Shown here in pieces: positions 18,247 through 28,639 of a stretch of 64,000 nt of DNA. The position numbers and the translations under genes are program-made. The stretch spans positions 1,201,501 through 1,265,500 of the forward strand of contig NZ_LZEU01000001.1 of the NCBI RefSeq assembly GCF_014490745.1. Direction: 5' to 3'. Numbering within the stretch: position 1 is the first letter of the stretch; every line of letters begins with the position of its first letter. The DNA comes from Pseudomonas alcaligenes. Its GTDB lineage: Bacteria > Pseudomonadota > Gammaproteobacteria > Pseudomonadales > Pseudomonadaceae. The notes under the pieces are model-generated. The model made no database searches, was not told where the DNA came from, and saw only the letters and a program-made list of their open reading frames with translations.

Positions 18247-18987
18247 ATGTCCCAAGTCAATATGCGCGATATGCTGAAGGCCGGTGTGCACTTCGGCCAC
18301 CAGACCCGTTACTGGAACCCGAAAATGGGCAAGTTCATTTTCGGTGCGCGTAACAAGATCCACATCATCAACCTGGAAAAAACCCTGCCGATGTTCAACG
18401 ACGCTCTGTCGTTCGTTGAGAAACTGGCTTCGGGCAAAAACAAAATCCTGTTCGTCGGCACCAAGCGTTCCGCTGGCAAGATCGTTCGTGAAGAAGCCGC
18501 TCGTTGCGGTTCTCCGTTCGTCGATCACCGCTGGCTGGGCGGCATGCTGACCAACTACAAAACCATCCGTGCTTCGATCAAGCGCCTGCGCGAGCTGGAA
18601 GTCCAGTCCCAGGACGGCACCTTCGCCAAGTTGACCAAGAAAGAAGCCCTGATGCGTTCGCGCGATCTGGAAAAACTGGATCGTAGCCTGGGCGGTATCA
18701 AGGACATGGGCGGTCTGCCGGACGCTCTGTTCGTGATCGACGTTGACCACGAGCGCATTGCTATCACCGAAGCCAACAAGCTGGGCATCCCGGTTATCGG
18801 CATCGTCGATACCAACAGCAGCCCGGAAGGCGTTGACTACATCATCCCGGGTAACGACGACGCCATCCGCGCCATCCAGCTGTACATGGGTGCCATGGCT
18901 GACGCCGTGATCCGTGGTCGTGGCAACTCCGCTGGCGGCACCGACGAGTTCGTCGAAGAAGCTGCCTCCGAGGCCAGCGAAGGCTGA
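18247..18987 (+). CDS. rpsB: 30S ribosomal protein S2
   Basis: 246 aa. Late-assembling protein on the back of the 30S subunit. It opens with [16 protein letters not shown] and has the F-V-G-T-K and D-T-N-S-S-P-E-G segments diagnostic of S2. The C terminus is acidic, as in pseudomonads. It is followed by a hairpin and then tsf, the universal rpsB-tsf pair. Codon use has more T-ending codons than the flanking genes, consistent with high expression. Confidence 0.98.
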   Translation: MSQVNMRDMLKAGVHFGHQTRYWNPKMGKFIFGARNKIHIINLEKTLPMFNDALSFVEKLASGKNKILFVGTKRSAGKIVREEAARCGSPFVDHRWLGGMLTNYKTIRASIKRLRELEVQSQDGTFAKLTKKEALMRSRDLEKLDRSLGGIKDMGGLPDALFVIDVDHERIAITEANKLGIPVIGIVDTNSSPEGVDYIIPGNDDAIRAIQLYMGAMADAVIRGRGNSAGGTDEFVEEAASEASEG

Positions 18988-19019
18988 TAACGGGCGACCA
19001 TAGGTACCCGTTACGCAAG

Positions 19020-19041
19020 AAGGGGGCTAGGCCCCCTTTTT
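19020..19041 (+). terminator. hairpin with T run between rpsB and tsf (attenuator)
   Basis: Stem GGGGGC (19022-19027) with GCCCCC (19031-19036), loop TAG, then five T. This is a textbook intrinsic terminator inside an operon, so it probably sets the rpsB:tsf ratio by partial termination. Confidence 0.8.
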
Positions 19042-19109
19042 GCCACTTACGAATTTGTACCCGGTATCCGGGTTGATTGGTTGACTACCGATTCAAGAGG
19101 ATCAAGAAC

Positions 19110-19976
19110 ATGGCAGAAATCACTGCGGCCCTGGTTAAAGAACTGCGCGAGCGCACTGGCGAAGGCATGATGGATTGCAAGAAGGCCCTGACCAAGGCCG
19201 GCGGCGACATCGAAAAAGCCATCGACGACATGCGTGCCTCGGGTGCCATCAAGGCAGCCAAAAAGGCTGGCAACATTGCCGCCGAAGGCGCCATCGCCAT
19301 CAAGGACGACGGTAAAGCCGCAGTCCTGCTGGAAGTGAACTCGCAGACCGACTTCCTGGCTCTGCAAGACGACTTCAAAGCTTTCGTGGCTGCCAGCGTC
19401 GACAAGGCCTTCGCCGACAAGCTGACCACCGTCGAGCCGCTGATCGAAGCCCGTGAAGCTGATCGTCTGGTGCTGGTCGGCAAGACCGGCGAAAACGTCA
19501 ACATCCGCCGTCTGGCGCGTGTTGAGGGTGACGTTCTGGGTTCCTACCTGCACGGCAACAAGATCGGTGTGGTCGTGGCTCTGAAGGGCGGCTCCGTTGA
19601 GCTGGCCAAAGACATCGCCATGCACGTTGCTGCCAGCAATCCGGAATTCCTGCTGCCGAGCCAGGTTTCTGCCGAGGCCATCGAGCGCGAGAAGAACGTC
19701 TTCCTGTCGCTGAACGAAGACAAGATGAAAGGCAAGCCGGCTGAAATCGTCGAGAAGATGATTGCTGGTCGTATCACCAAGTTCCTGGCCGAAGCCAGCC
19801 TGGTCGAGCAAGCCTTCGTCAAGGATCCGGAAATCACCGTCGGCGCCCTGGCCAAGAAAGGCGGCGCGGAAATCGTTTCCTTCACCCGCTTCGCGGTAGG
19901 TGAAGGCATCGAGAAGCCGGTCGACAACTTCGCCGACGAAGTTGCTGCTCAAGTGGCTGCCGCCAGCAAGCAGTAA
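19110..19976 (+). CDS. tsf: translation elongation factor Ts
   Basis: 288 aa from the ATG at 19110, preceded by AAGAGG. It recycles EF-Tu by releasing GDP. The N-terminal UBA-like domain ([16 protein letters not shown]) holds the G-M-M-D-C-K-K-A-L signature, and the EF-Tu-contacting T-D-F segment is visible in S-Q-T-D-F. A longer in-frame start at 19077 would add residues not present in the family. It is the second gene of the rpsB operon and ends before a strong terminator. Confidence 0.98.
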   Translation: MAEITAALVKELRERTGEGMMDCKKALTKAGGDIEKAIDDMRASGAIKAAKKAGNIAAEGAIAIKDDGKAAVLLEVNSQTDFLALQDDFKAFVAASVDKAFADKLTTVEPLIEAREADRLVLVGKTGENVNIRRLARVEGDVLGSYLHGNKIGVVVALKGGSVELAKDIAMHVAASNPEFLLPSQVSAEAIEREKNVFLSLNEDKMKGKPAEIVEKMIAGRITKFLAEASLVEQAFVKDPEITVGALAKKGGAEIVSFTRFAVGEGIEKPVDNFADEVAAQVAAASKQ

Positions 19977-19997
19977 GACGGTTCTACTGTCGCACCC

Positions 19998-20031
19998 AAG
20001 AGGCTGCCCGCTCGCGCGTGCAGCCTCTTTT
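19998..20031 (+). terminator. rpsB-tsf operon terminator
   Basis: Ten-base perfect stem (19998-20007 with 20020-20029) ending in a TTTT run, 22 bases after the tsf stop. Confidence 0.85.
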
Positions 20032-20154
20032 GCAAAGCGCGAGGCATAATTGCCGGCGCGCCGCACCAATTCACCGGGCAGTGGTCTGACTGCCGGGTAA
20101 AAATAAGAGGCCTTCGGGCTTCAACGAAAATACAACGCCGCAGGAGAGATACGC

Positions 20155-20898
20155 ATGGCTCAGCAGGTGAGTGGTCGCCAACCTCGCTATAAACGCATTC
20201 TGCTCAAACTAAGCGGCGAAGCCCTGATGGGCTCGGAAGACTTCGGTATCGACCCCAAGGTGCTGGATCGCATGGCGCTGGAAGTCGGCCAGCTGGTCGG
20301 CATCGGCGTACAGGTCGGTCTGGTGATCGGCGGTGGCAACCTGTTCCGTGGCGCGGCGCTGTCCGCAGCCGGTATGGATCGGGTCACCGGTGACCACATG
20401 GGTATGCTCGCTACCGTGATGAACGCCCTGGCCATGCGCGATGCGCTGGAGCGCTCGAACATCCCGGCTACCGTGATGTCGGCGATTTCCATGGTCGGTG
20501 TCACCGATCATTACGACCGGCGCAAGGCCATGCGCCACCTGGGTACCGGCGAAGTGGTGATCTTCGCTGCCGGCACCGGCAACCCGTTCTTTACCACCGA
20601 CTCGGCGGCTTGCCTGCGTGCCATCGAGATCGATGCCGACCTGGTGCTCAAGGCCACCAAGGTCGATGGCGTGTACACTGCCGATCCATTCAAGGATCCC
20701 AATGCGCAGAAGTTCGAGCGTCTGACCTATGACGAGGTGCTGGATCGCAAACTGGGCGTGATGGATCTGACGGCCATCTGCCTGTGCCGCGATCACAAGA
20801 TGCCGCTGCGGGTTTTCAACATGAACAAGCCAGGCGCCCTGCTGAACATCGTGGTGGGTGGCGCCGAAGGAACCCTGATCGAGGAGGAAGCACAATGA
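20155..20898 (+). CDS. pyrH: UMP kinase
   Basis: 247 aa. Phosphorylates UMP to UDP; hexameric, of the amino-acid-kinase fold, not related to eukaryotic UMP kinases. It shows K-L-S-G-E-A-L near residue 20, the G-G-G-N-L-F-R-G loop, and [10 protein letters not shown] near 140. It follows a 178-base gap that contains the tsf terminator and presumably its own promoter, and overlaps frr by four bases. Confidence 0.97.
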   Translation: MAQQVSGRQPRYKRILLKLSGEALMGSEDFGIDPKVLDRMALEVGQLVGIGVQVGLVIGGGNLFRGAALSAAGMDRVTGDHMGMLATVMNALAMRDALERSNIPATVMSAISMVGVTDHYDRRKAMRHLGTGEVVIFAAGTGNPFFTTDSAACLRAIEIDADLVLKATKVDGVYTADPFKDPNAQKFERLTYDEVLDRKLGVMDLTAICLCRDHKMPLRVFNMNKPGALLNIVVGGAEGTLIEEEAQ

Positions 20899-21452
20899 TC
20901 AACGAGATCAAGAAAGACGCCCAGGATCGCATGAGCAAGTCCCTGGAATCTCTGGGGCGCAACCTGGCCTCCATCCGTACCGGCCGTGCCCACCCGAGCA
21001 TTCTGGACAGCGTCAAGGTGCCGGCCTACGGCAGCGAGATGCCGCTGAACCAGGTCGCAGCGATCAGCGTGGAAGATGCGCGCACCCTGAAGATCGTCGC
21101 CCACGACAAGACCCTGAGTGCAGCGATCGAGAAGGCCATCATGACCTCCGATCTCGGCCTGAACCCGAGCAGCGCCGGTACCACCATCCGGGTACCGATG
21201 CCGGCCCTCACCGAAGAGACCCGCAAGGGCTACACCAAGCAGGCGCGCGGTGTTGCCGAAGATGCCAAGGTGGCAGTGCGCAACGTGCGCCGCGATGCCC
21301 TGGCCGAGCTGAAGAAGCTGTCCAAGGACAAGGAAATCAGCGAAGACGAGGAGCGTCGTGCGGCCGACGAGGTGCAGAAGCTTACCGACAAGTACGTCGC
21401 CGAGGTGGACAAGGCTCTGGAAGCCAAAGAAGCCGATCTGATGGCGGTGTGA
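20895..21452 (+). CDS. frr: ribosome recycling factor
   Basis: 185 aa from the ATG that overlaps the pyrH stop (ATGA). With EF-G it splits post-termination ribosomes. The sequence is the expected three-helix bundle with R-T-G-R-A-H-P-S-I near residue 31 and [10 protein letters not shown] near 105. pyrH-frr coupling is conserved in most bacteria. GGAGGAAG just upstream is the ribosome-binding site. Confidence 0.97.
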   Translation: MINEIKKDAQDRMSKSLESLGRNLASIRTGRAHPSILDSVKVPAYGSEMPLNQVAAISVEDARTLKIVAHDKTLSAAIEKAIMTSDLGLNPSSAGTTIRVPMPALTEETRKGYTKQARGVAEDAKVAVRNVRRDALAELKKLSKDKEISEDEERRAADEVQKLTDKYVAEVDKALEAKEADLMAV

Positions 21453-21465
21453 CGGTCTGCTAACC

Positions 21466-22221
21466 ATGGTCAAGAGCAAGCAGGAAGCCCAGGCGATAGT
21501 GCCGCGTCACGTGGCCATCATCATGGATGGGAATAATCGCTGGGCGAAGAAGCGCCTGCTGCCGGGCGTTGCCGGGCACAAGGCCGGTGTCGACGCGGTG
21601 CGGGCGGTAATCGAGGTCTGCGCCGAGGCCGGTGTCGAGGTGCTGACCCTGTTTGCCTTCTCCAGTGAGAACTGGCAGCGTCCGGCCGAAGAGGTCGGCG
21701 CGCTGATGGAGCTGTTCCTCGGCGCCTTGCGTCGCGAGGCGCGCAAGCTCAAGGACAATGCCATCAGCCTGCGCATCATCGGTGATCGCTCGCGTTTCCA
21801 TCCCGAGCTGCAGGCGGCGATGCGCGAGGCCGAGCAGATCACGGCTGGCGAAAGTCGTTTTGTCCTGCAGGTGGCGGCCAACTACGGCGGTCAGTGGGAC
21901 ATCGCCCAGGCCGCCCAGCGCCTGGCGCGCGACGTGCAAGCCGGGCATCTGCAGCCGGAAGATCTGACCCCCGAACTGCTGCAGGGCTGCCTGGCGACGG
22001 GCGACCTGCCGTTGCCGGATCTGTGCATCCGCACCGGCGGCGAGCATCGCATCAGCAATTTCCTGCTGTGGCAGCTGGCCTATTCCGAGCTGTATTTCTC
22101 CGACCTGTTCTGGCCGGATTTCAAACACGACGCCATGCGCAAGGCGCTGGCCGATTTTTCTACCCGTCAACGGCGCTTCGGCAAGACCAGTGAACAGGTG
22201 GAAGCCGAGGCGCGCAACTGA
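21466..22221 (+). CDS. uppS: undecaprenyl diphosphate synthase (cis-prenyltransferase)
   Basis: 251 aa. Condenses eight isopentenyl units on farnesyl diphosphate to make the C55 carrier for peptidoglycan and O-antigen. The diphosphate-binding Asp21 is in I-M-D-G-N-N-R-W, followed by G-H-x-A-G and F-A-F-S-S-E-N-W. The C-terminal R-T-G-G-E-H-R-I-S-N-F-L-L-W-Q signature is intact. It ends one base into cdsA, so the two are tightly coupled. dxr downstream belongs to the same isoprenoid supply. Confidence 0.96.
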   Translation: MVKSKQEAQAIVPRHVAIIMDGNNRWAKKRLLPGVAGHKAGVDAVRAVIEVCAEAGVEVLTLFAFSSENWQRPAEEVGALMELFLGALRREARKLKDNAISLRIIGDRSRFHPELQAAMREAEQITAGESRFVLQVAANYGGQWDIAQAAQRLARDVQAGHLQPEDLTPELLQGCLATGDLPLPDLCIRTGGEHRISNFLLWQLAYSELYFSDLFWPDFKHDAMRKALADFSTRQRRFGKTSEQVEAEARN

Positions 22222-23036
22222 TGCTGAAACAACGGATCATCACGGCGCTGCTGTTGCTGCCGATCGCTCTGGGTGGCTTCTTTTATCTCGCGGGCCCGCT
22301 GTTCGCCCTGTTCATCGGTGCGGTGGTGACCCTGGCGGCCTGGGAGTGGGCGCGTCTGGCCGGCTTCGCCGGGCAGGTGCAGCGCGTGGCTTACGCTGCC
22401 GGCGTGGCGGCACTGCTCTATGGCGCCTGGCTGCTGCCGGTCGTGGCGCCCTGGCTGCTGGCAGCGGCGGTGCTCTGGTGGCTGCTGGCGACTGCGCTGG
22501 TGCTGAGCTATCCGCAGAGCAGTCGCTACTGGGGCGGTCTGCCCGGCAAGTTGCTGATCGGTTTGCTGATCCTGCTGCCGGCCTGGCAGGGCCTGGTGCT
22601 GCTCAAGCAGTGGCCGCAGGCCAATGCTCTGATCATTGCGGTGATGGTGCTGGTGTGGGCGGCCGATATCGGTGCCTATTTCGCCGGCAAGACCTTCGGC
22701 AAGCGCAAGCTGGCGCCGCGGGTCAGTCCCGGCAAGAGCTGGGAAGGTTTCTACGGTGGCCTGGCCACCAGCCTGCTGATCACCCTGGCGGTCGGTCTGC
22801 AGCAGGGCTGGTCGGCTGGCGGTCTGTTCCTGGCCCTGGGTGGCGCGGCGCTGGTAGTGGCGGTGTCGGTAATCGGCGACCTGACCGAGAGCATGTTCAA
22901 GCGCCAGTCCGGCATCAAGGACAGCAGCAACCTGCTGCCGGGGCATGGCGGGGTGCTGGATCGCATCGATAGCCTGACCGCCGCCGTGCCGCTGTTCGCT
23001 GTGCTGCTCTGGCTGGCGGGCTGGGGCTCGCTGTGA
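22221..23036 (+). CDS. cdsA: phosphatidate cytidylyltransferase
   Basis: 271 aa, integral inner-membrane enzyme making CDP-diacylglycerol from phosphatidate and CTP. About eight hydrophobic helices are visible. The family signature is present at the C-terminal end: [17 protein letters not shown], and [11 protein letters not shown]. It overlaps uppS by one base and dxr by four. Confidence 0.96.
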   Translation: MLKQRIITALLLLPIALGGFFYLAGPLFALFIGAVVTLAAWEWARLAGFAGQVQRVAYAAGVAALLYGAWLLPVVAPWLLAAAVLWWLLATALVLSYPQSSRYWGGLPGKLLIGLLILLPAWQGLVLLKQWPQANALIIAVMVLVWAADIGAYFAGKTFGKRKLAPRVSPGKSWEGFYGGLATSLLITLAVGLQQGWSAGGLFLALGGAALVVAVSVIGDLTESMFKRQSGIKDSSNLLPGHGGVLDRIDSLTAAVPLFAVLLWLAGWGSL

Positions 23037-24223
23037 GCCAGCCACAGCGCATCACGGTGCTCGGGGCGACCGGTTCGATCGGCCTGAGCACCCTGGATGT
23101 CATCGCCCGTCATCCCGAGCGTTATCAGGCCTTTGCTCTCAGTGGTTTCTCGCGCCTGAACGAGCTGGAGCAGCTCTGTCTGCGCCATCGCCCTGCCTAC
23201 GCGGTGGTCGCCGATGTCGCCGCGGCCCGCGTGCTGCAGAATGCCCTGCAGGCAGCTGGTCTGAGTACCCATGTCCTGGCGGGGGAGGGCGGTCTGTGCG
23301 AGGTGGCGGCTCATCCCGAGGTCGACGCGGTGATGGCGGCGATCGTCGGCGCGGCCGGGCTCAAGCCGACCCTGGCTGCCGTCGAGGCGGGCAAAAAGGT
23401 GCTGCTGGCCAACAAGGAAGCGCTGGTGATGTCCGGCGACCTGTTCATCCAGGCGGTGCGCCGCAGCGGGGCGACCCTGCTGCCGATCGACAGCGAGCAC
23501 AATGCGATCTTCCAGTGCCTGCCGGGCGACTATGCCCGTGGTCTGTCAGCTGTCGGGGTGCGCCGCATCCTGCTGACGGCCTCCGGCGGGCCGTTCCGCG
23601 AGACGCCGCTGGCCGAGCTGGAAGACGTCAGCCCCGAGCAGGCTTGTGCCCATCCCAACTGGTCGATGGGGCGCAAGATCTCGGTGGACTCGGCGAGCAT
23701 GATGAACAAGGGCCTGGAGCTGATCGAGGCCTGCTGGCTGTTCGATGCCAAGCCATCCCAGGTCGAGGTGGTGATCCATCCGCAGAGCGTGATCCACTCG
23801 CTGGTCGATTATGTGGATGGTTCGGTACTGGCCCAGCTGGGCAACCCGGACATGCGCACGCCGATTGCCCATGCCCTGGCCTGGCCGCAGCGCGTCGATT
23901 CCGGCGTTGCGCCGCTGGATCTGTTCGCCGTGGCGCGCCTGGACTTCCAGCGTCCGGATGAGCTGCGCTTTCCCTGCCTGCGTCTGGCACGCCAGGCCGC
24001 CGAGGCCGGTGGCAGTGCGCCGGCGCTGCTCAATGCGGCCAACGAGGTGGCAGTCGCGGCCTTTCTCGAGCGGCGCATCCGCTTCCCCGAGATCGCGAGT
24101 ATCATCGACGAAGTGTTGAATCTCGAAGCGCCGGCTGCGGTCGAAAGCCTCGATGCCGTGCTGGCAGCCGATGCCCGGGGGCGCTCCCTGGCCGGCCAAT
24201 GGTTGAATCGCCACGGGCGTTGA
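23033..24223 (+). CDS. dxr: 1-deoxy-D-xylulose 5-phosphate reductoisomerase
   Basis: 396 aa, from a GTG codon that overlaps the cdsA stop by four bases. First committed step of the MEP isoprenoid pathway, NADPH-dependent, the target of fosmidomycin. The NADPH motif G-A-T-G-S-I-G is at the N terminus; A-N-K-E-A-L-V, the metal ligands in D-S-E-H-N-A and the flexible loop N-W-S-M-G are present. ispD of the same pathway is 20 kb downstream. Confidence 0.97.
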   Translation: MSQPQRITVLGATGSIGLSTLDVIARHPERYQAFALSGFSRLNELEQLCLRHRPAYAVVADVAAARVLQNALQAAGLSTHVLAGEGGLCEVAAHPEVDAVMAAIVGAAGLKPTLAAVEAGKKVLLANKEALVMSGDLFIQAVRRSGATLLPIDSEHNAIFQCLPGDYARGLSAVGVRRILLTASGGPFRETPLAELEDVSPEQACAHPNWSMGRKISVDSASMMNKGLELIEACWLFDAKPSQVEVVIHPQSVIHSLVDYVDGSVLAQLGNPDMRTPIAHALAWPQRVDSGVAPLDLFAVARLDFQRPDELRFPCLRLARQAAEAGGSAPALLNAANEVAVAAFLERRIRFPEIASIIDEVLNLEAPAAVESLDAVLAADARGRSLAGQWLNRHGR

Positions 24224-24238
24224 GCCCGGAGGAAGACG

Positions 24239-25591
24239 ATGAGCGCGATCTATATGTTCTTCGGTACCCTGATTGCGCTCGGGGTGCTGGTGACTTTCCA
24301 CGAATTCGGCCATTTCTGGGTGGCGCGCCGCTGCGGGGTCAAGGTGCTGCGCTTCTCGGTGGGCTTCGGTGCGCCACTGCTGCGCTGGCATGACCGCCAG
24401 GGCACTGAATTCGTCGTGGCGGCCATTCCGCTGGGCGGCTACGTCAAGATGCTCGATGAGCGCGAGGCTGCGGTGCCGGCCGAGCAGCTCGGTCAGGCAT
24501 TCAACCGCAAGAGCGTTGCCCAGCGCATCGCCATAGTCGCGGCCGGCCCGGTGGCCAACTTCTTCCTGGCCATCCTGTTCTTCTGGGTCATCGCCATGCT
24601 CGGCAGCCAGCAGGTGCGCCCGGTGATCGGCGCCGTGGCGCCGGAGAGCCTGGCGGCGGCGGCCGGCTTGCAGGCTGGTCAGGAAATCGTTGCCGTGGAC
24701 GGCGAGCCGACCAGCGGCTGGGCTGCTATCAGCCTGCAGCTGGTGCGTCGCCTGGGCGAGAGCGGCACCCTGAGCGTGCAGGTGCGCGAACCGGGCTCGA
24801 CCCTGGAGACGAGCCATCAGCTGATCCTGCGAGACTGGCTGCGCGGCGAGGAGGAGCCGGATCCATTGGTCGGGCTGGGTATCCAGCGCTGGCTGCCGCA
24901 GGGGGCGCCGGTGGTTGCCGATATCGTCGCCGACAGCGTGGCGGCTCAGGCCGGACTGCAGAAGGAAGATCGCCTGCTGGAGCTGGATGGCCAGGTGCTG
25001 ACTGGTCCGGAGCAGGTGGTGCAGTTGGCCAAGAGCCTGGCCGGGCAAAGCGTGGTGCTGGCCTACGAGCGAGCCGGGGAGCGGCGCGAGGTGCGCCTGG
25101 AAATCCCGTCGGCGCCTGAGGTGGTCGGCAAGAAAGGTTATCTGGGGGCCGTTGTCGGCAGCGCGCCCTGGCCGGCGGAGATGCTCCACGAGGTGCATTT
25201 CGGGCCGCTCGAGGCGGTCACCGAGAGCCTGGCGCGAACCTGGAAGATGACGGTCTTGACCCTTGATTCGCTGAAGAAAATGCTCTTCGGCGAGCTCTCG
25301 GTAAAAAACTTGAGCGGGCCGATAACCATTGCTAAAGTGGCGGGCGCTTCGGCCCAGTCCGGGGTGGGGGATTTCCTCAATTTCCTCGCCTACCTGAGCA
25401 TAAGCCTGGGGGTTCTCAATTTGCTGCCCATCCCCGTGCTGGATGGGGGGCATCTGCTGTTTTACCTGGTCGAGTGGGTGCGTGGGCGTCCGCTGTCCGA
25501 ACGGGTGCAGGGCTGGGGGATCCAGATTGGTATCAGTCTGGTGCTGGGGGTCATGTTGCTGGCGCTGGTCAACGATCTGAGCCGCCTGTAA
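24239..25591 (+). CDS. rseP: site-2 protease RseP (MucP)
   Basis: 450-aa inner-membrane zinc protease. It cuts anti-sigma factor within the membrane after DegS-type cleavage; in P. aeruginosa it acts on MucA to release AlgU. The zinc site is H21-E22-F-G-H25 in the first membrane helix, and the third ligand lies in P-V-L-D-G-G-H. Two PDZ domains occupy roughly residues 110-310. GGAGGAAG precedes the start. It lies directly ahead of bamA, whose assembly state is linked to the same stress response. Confidence 0.95.
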   Translation: MSAIYMFFGTLIALGVLVTFHEFGHFWVARRCGVKVLRFSVGFGAPLLRWHDRQGTEFVVAAIPLGGYVKMLDEREAAVPAEQLGQAFNRKSVAQRIAIVAAGPVANFFLAILFFWVIAMLGSQQVRPVIGAVAPESLAAAAGLQAGQEIVAVDGEPTSGWAAISLQLVRRLGESGTLSVQVREPGSTLETSHQLILRDWLRGEEEPDPLVGLGIQRWLPQGAPVVADIVADSVAAQAGLQKEDRLLELDGQVLTGPEQVVQLAKSLAGQSVVLAYERAGERREVRLEIPSAPEVVGKKGYLGAVVGSAPWPAEMLHEVHFGPLEAVTESLARTWKMTVLTLDSLKKMLFGELSVKNLSGPITIAKVAGASAQSGVGDFLNFLAYLSISLGVLNLLPIPVLDGGHLLFYLVEWVRGRPLSERVQGWGIQIGISLVLGVMLLALVNDLSRL

Positions 25592-25666
25592 CGACATGCT
25601 GAATTCCGAAATCTGCCGCGTATTGCGGCAGTTTCTTTATTGTCAGTTGGAATAAGAAAGGACTTC

Positions 25667-28090
25667 ATGAAACGTCTGCTGCTACCTGCGGTTCTCGCCG
25701 CACTGATGATCGCCGAAGTTCACGCCGAGTCCTTCACCATCACAGATATCCGCGTCAATGGCCTGCAGCGGGTTTCCGCCGGCAGCCTGTTCGGCGCCTT
25801 GCCGCTGAACGTCGGCGATCAGGCCGATGACAAGCGTCTGGTCGACGCGACTCGCTCGCTGTTCAAGACCGGCTTCTTCCAGGATATCCAGCTGGGGCGT
25901 GATGGCGACGTGCTGGTGATCAGCGTGGTCGAACGTCCTTCCATCTCCGGTATCGAGATCGAAGGCAACAAGGCGATCACCACCGAAGACCTGATGAAAG
26001 GTCTGCAGCAGTCCGGTCTGGCCGAAGGCGAGATCTTCCAGCGTGCCACTCTCGAAGGCGTGCGCAACGAGCTGCTGCGCCAGTACGTGGCGCAGGGCCG
26101 CTACTCGGCCGAGATCGAAGCGGAAGTGATTCCCCAGCCGCGCAACCGCGTAGCCCTGAAGATCACCATCAACGAAGGCTCGGTTGCTGCGATCCAGCAC
26201 ATCAATATCGTGGGCAACAGCGTCTTCCCCGACGAAGACCTGGTCGGCCTGTTCGAGCTGAAGACCACCAACTGGCTGTCGTTCTTCAAGAACGACGACA
26301 AGTACGCCCGCGAGAAGCTTTCCGGTGACCTGGAGCGCCTGCGTTCCTACTACCTGGACCGCGGCTACATCAACATGGATATCTCCTCCACCCAGGTATC
26401 CATTACGCCGGACAAGAAAAACGTCTACATCACCGTCAACGTCGATGAAGGCGAGAAGTACAGCGTGCGCGAAGTCAAGCTCTCCGGCGACCTGAAGGTG
26501 CCGGAAGAGGAAGTCAAGAAGCTGCTGCTGGTCAAGGAAGGTCAGGTGTTCTCGCGCAAGGTGATGACCACCACCTCCGAGCTGATCACCCGCCGCCTGG
26601 GCAACGAAGGCTATACCTTCGCCAACGTCAACGGCGTGCCGCAGCCCCACGACGAAGATCACACCGTGTCCATCACCTTCGCGGTGGATCCGGGCAAACG
26701 CGCCTACGTCAACCGCATCAACTTCCGCGGCAACACCAAGACCGAAGACGAAGTGCTGCGCCGCGAAATGCGCCAGATGGAAGGCGGCTGGGCCTCGACC
26801 TACCTGATCGACCAGTCCAAGACCCGCCTCGAGCGCCTGGGCTACTTCAAGGAAGTCAACGTCGAGACCCCGCAGGTGCCAGGTACCGACGACCAGGTCG
26901 ACGTCAACTATAGCGTCGAAGAGCAGGCCTCCGGTTCCATCACCGCCAGTATCGGTTTTGCCCAGGACGCCGGTCTGATCCTTGGTGGCTCGATCAGCCA
27001 GAACAACTTCCTGGGTACCGGTAACAAGGTCAGCCTCGGCCTGACCCGCAGTGAATACCAGACCCGTTACAACTTCGGCTTCGTCGACCCCTACTGGACG
27101 CCGGACGGTGTCAGCCTGGGCTACAACGCCTTCTACCGCACCACCGACTACGACGAGCTGGACACCGATGTTTCCAGCTACTCGGTCGACAGCCTGGGTG
27201 CAGGCGTCAGCATCGGCTACCCGATCAGCGAGACCTCGCGTCTGACCTACGGCCTGACCGTGCAACAGGATTCCCTGGACACCGGCTACTACACGGTCGA
27301 CGAAATCCTCGCGTTCATGGATACCGAGGGTGACGACTTCCTCAACTTCAAGGGCTCCATCGGCTGGTCCGAGTCGACCCTGAACCGCGGCACCATGGCC
27401 ACCCGTGGCCACTCGCAGAGCCTGGTGCTCGAGGCGACCCTGCCGGGTAGCGACCTGTCGTTCTTCAAACTCGACTACCGTGGTCAGGTGTTTGCGCCGC
27501 TGACCCAGTCCACCGGCCTGCGTTTCCACACCGAGCTGGGCTACGGCGACGGTTACGGTTCGACCGATGGCCTGCCGTTCTACGAGAACTACTATGCCGG
27601 TGGTTTCAACTCGGTACGTGGTTTCGAGGACAGCACCCTGGGCCCACGCAGTACGCCCAGCGTGGCGCGTAAGGCCGACGGTAGTGTGGTGGGTAATGGT
27701 TCCGAAGGTTCTGGCCCTGGTGTCGATGGTCGCTATACCGATGACCAGGATCCGGTGGCTTATGGTGGTAACGTGCTGATTCAGGGCGGTGTGGAATACC
27801 TGTTCCCGCTGCCGTTCATCAAGGATCAGCGTTCGCTGCGTACCGTGCTGTTCTGGGATGTGGGTAGCGTGTTCCTGACCGATTGCCCGGCCAAGACGGC
27901 CACCACTCAGTTCATGAATACCTCGGGCTGCGGCAACATCGATGCGAGCAACCTCGCCAGCTCCGTGGGCGTGGGCGTAACCTGGGTGTCCGCACTGGGC
28001 CCGTTGAGCTTCAGCCTCGCCGCACCGGTGAAGAAGCCGGAAGATTCGGATCCACAGGTATTCCAGTTCTCCCTGGGCCAGACGTTCTAA
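25667..28090 (+). CDS. bamA: outer membrane protein assembly factor BamA (Opr86)
   Basis: 807 aa from ATG 25667, ten bases after AAGAAAGGA; an in-frame codon at 25640 lacks a ribosome-binding site. The essential core of the BAM machine that folds beta-barrel proteins. A signal peptide (cleavage after H-A-E or V-H-A) leads into five POTRA domains (about 22-420), each opening with a F/Y-x-V-R-x-[IV] type strand, and a C-terminal 16-strand barrel with V-R-G-F-E and a terminal Phe. It is followed closely by its helper chaperone gene skp. Confidence 0.97.
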   Translation: MKRLLLPAVLAALMIAEVHAESFTITDIRVNGLQRVSAGSLFGALPLNVGDQADDKRLVDATRSLFKTGFFQDIQLGRDGDVLVISVVERPSISGIEIEGNKAITTEDLMKGLQQSGLAEGEIFQRATLEGVRNELLRQYVAQGRYSAEIEAEVIPQPRNRVALKITINEGSVAAIQHINIVGNSVFPDEDLVGLFELKTTNWLSFFKNDDKYAREKLSGDLERLRSYYLDRGYINMDISSTQVSITPDKKNVYITVNVDEGEKYSVREVKLSGDLKVPEEEVKKLLLVKEGQVFSRKVMTTTSELITRRLGNEGYTFANVNGVPQPHDEDHTVSITFAVDPGKRAYVNRINFRGNTKTEDEVLRREMRQMEGGWASTYLIDQSKTRLERLGYFKEVNVETPQVPGTDDQVDVNYSVEEQASGSITASIGFAQDAGLILGGSISQNNFLGTGNKVSLGLTRSEYQTRYNFGFVDPYWTPDGVSLGYNAFYRTTDYDELDTDVSSYSVDSLGAGVSIGYPISETSRLTYGLTVQQDSLDTGYYTVDEILAFMDTEGDDFLNFKGSIGWSESTLNRGTMATRGHSQSLVLEATLPGSDLSFFKLDYRGQVFAPLTQSTGLRFHTELGYGDGYGSTDGLPFYENYYAGGFNSVRGFEDSTLGPRSTPSVARKADGSVVGNGSEGSGPGVDGRYTDDQDPVAYGGNVLIQGGVEYLFPLPFIKDQRSLRTVLFWDVGSVFLTDCPAKTATTQFMNTSGCGNIDASNLASSVGVGVTWVSALGPLSFSLAAPVKKPEDSDPQVFQFSLGQTF

Positions 28091-28133
28091 TTGCTTGATA
28101 GATGACAACAGAGTTTGTTGCAGGAGTTGCATT

Positions 28134-28637
28134 GTGCGTAAGTTGACTCAACTGGTTCTTCTGGCCGCTACCCTGGTTGCGACCCCGGCTTTCGCCGAAA
28201 TGAAAATTGCGGTGATGAACTATCAGATGGCCCTGCTCGAGTCCGATGCCGCGAAGAAGTACGCCGTCGATGCCGAGAAGAAGTTCGGCCCGCAGCTGAA
28301 CAAGCTGAAGCAGCTGGAAAGCGACGCCAAGCGCATCCAGGATCGCCTGGTCAAGGAAGGCGAGAAGATGCAGCAGGCCGAGCGCGAGCGTCTGGAGCTA
28401 GAATTCAAGCAGAAGGCCCGTGACTTCCAGTTCCAGTCCAAGGAGCTGAACGAAGCCAAGGCGATTTCCGACCGCGACATGCTCAAGCAGCTCAAGCCGA
28501 AGCTGGACAAGGCCGTCGAAGAAGTCATCAGCAAAGGCAGCTTTGATCTGGTGCTGGAGCGTGGCGCAGTGGTCGATGTCAAACCGCAATACGACATCAC
28601 CCGTCAGGTCATCGAGCGCATGAACCAGCTGCGCTGA
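28134..28637 (+). CDS. skp: periplasmic chaperone Skp/OmpH
   Basis: 167 aa from a GTG at 28134, seven bases after GGAG. A signal peptide (cut after A-F-A) precedes a short beta core (E-M-K-I-A-V-M-N) and long charged coiled-coil helices (about residues 45-125), the tentacles that hold unfolded outer-membrane proteins. It lies between bamA and lpxD as in most gammaproteobacteria, two bases before lpxD. Confidence 0.94.
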   Translation: MRKLTQLVLLAATLVATPAFAEMKIAVMNYQMALLESDAAKKYAVDAEKKFGPQLNKLKQLESDAKRIQDRLVKEGEKMQQAERERLELEFKQKARDFQFQSKELNEAKAISDRDMLKQLKPKLDKAVEEVISKGSFDLVLERGAVVDVKPQYDITRQVIERMNQLR

Positions 28638-28639
28638 TC

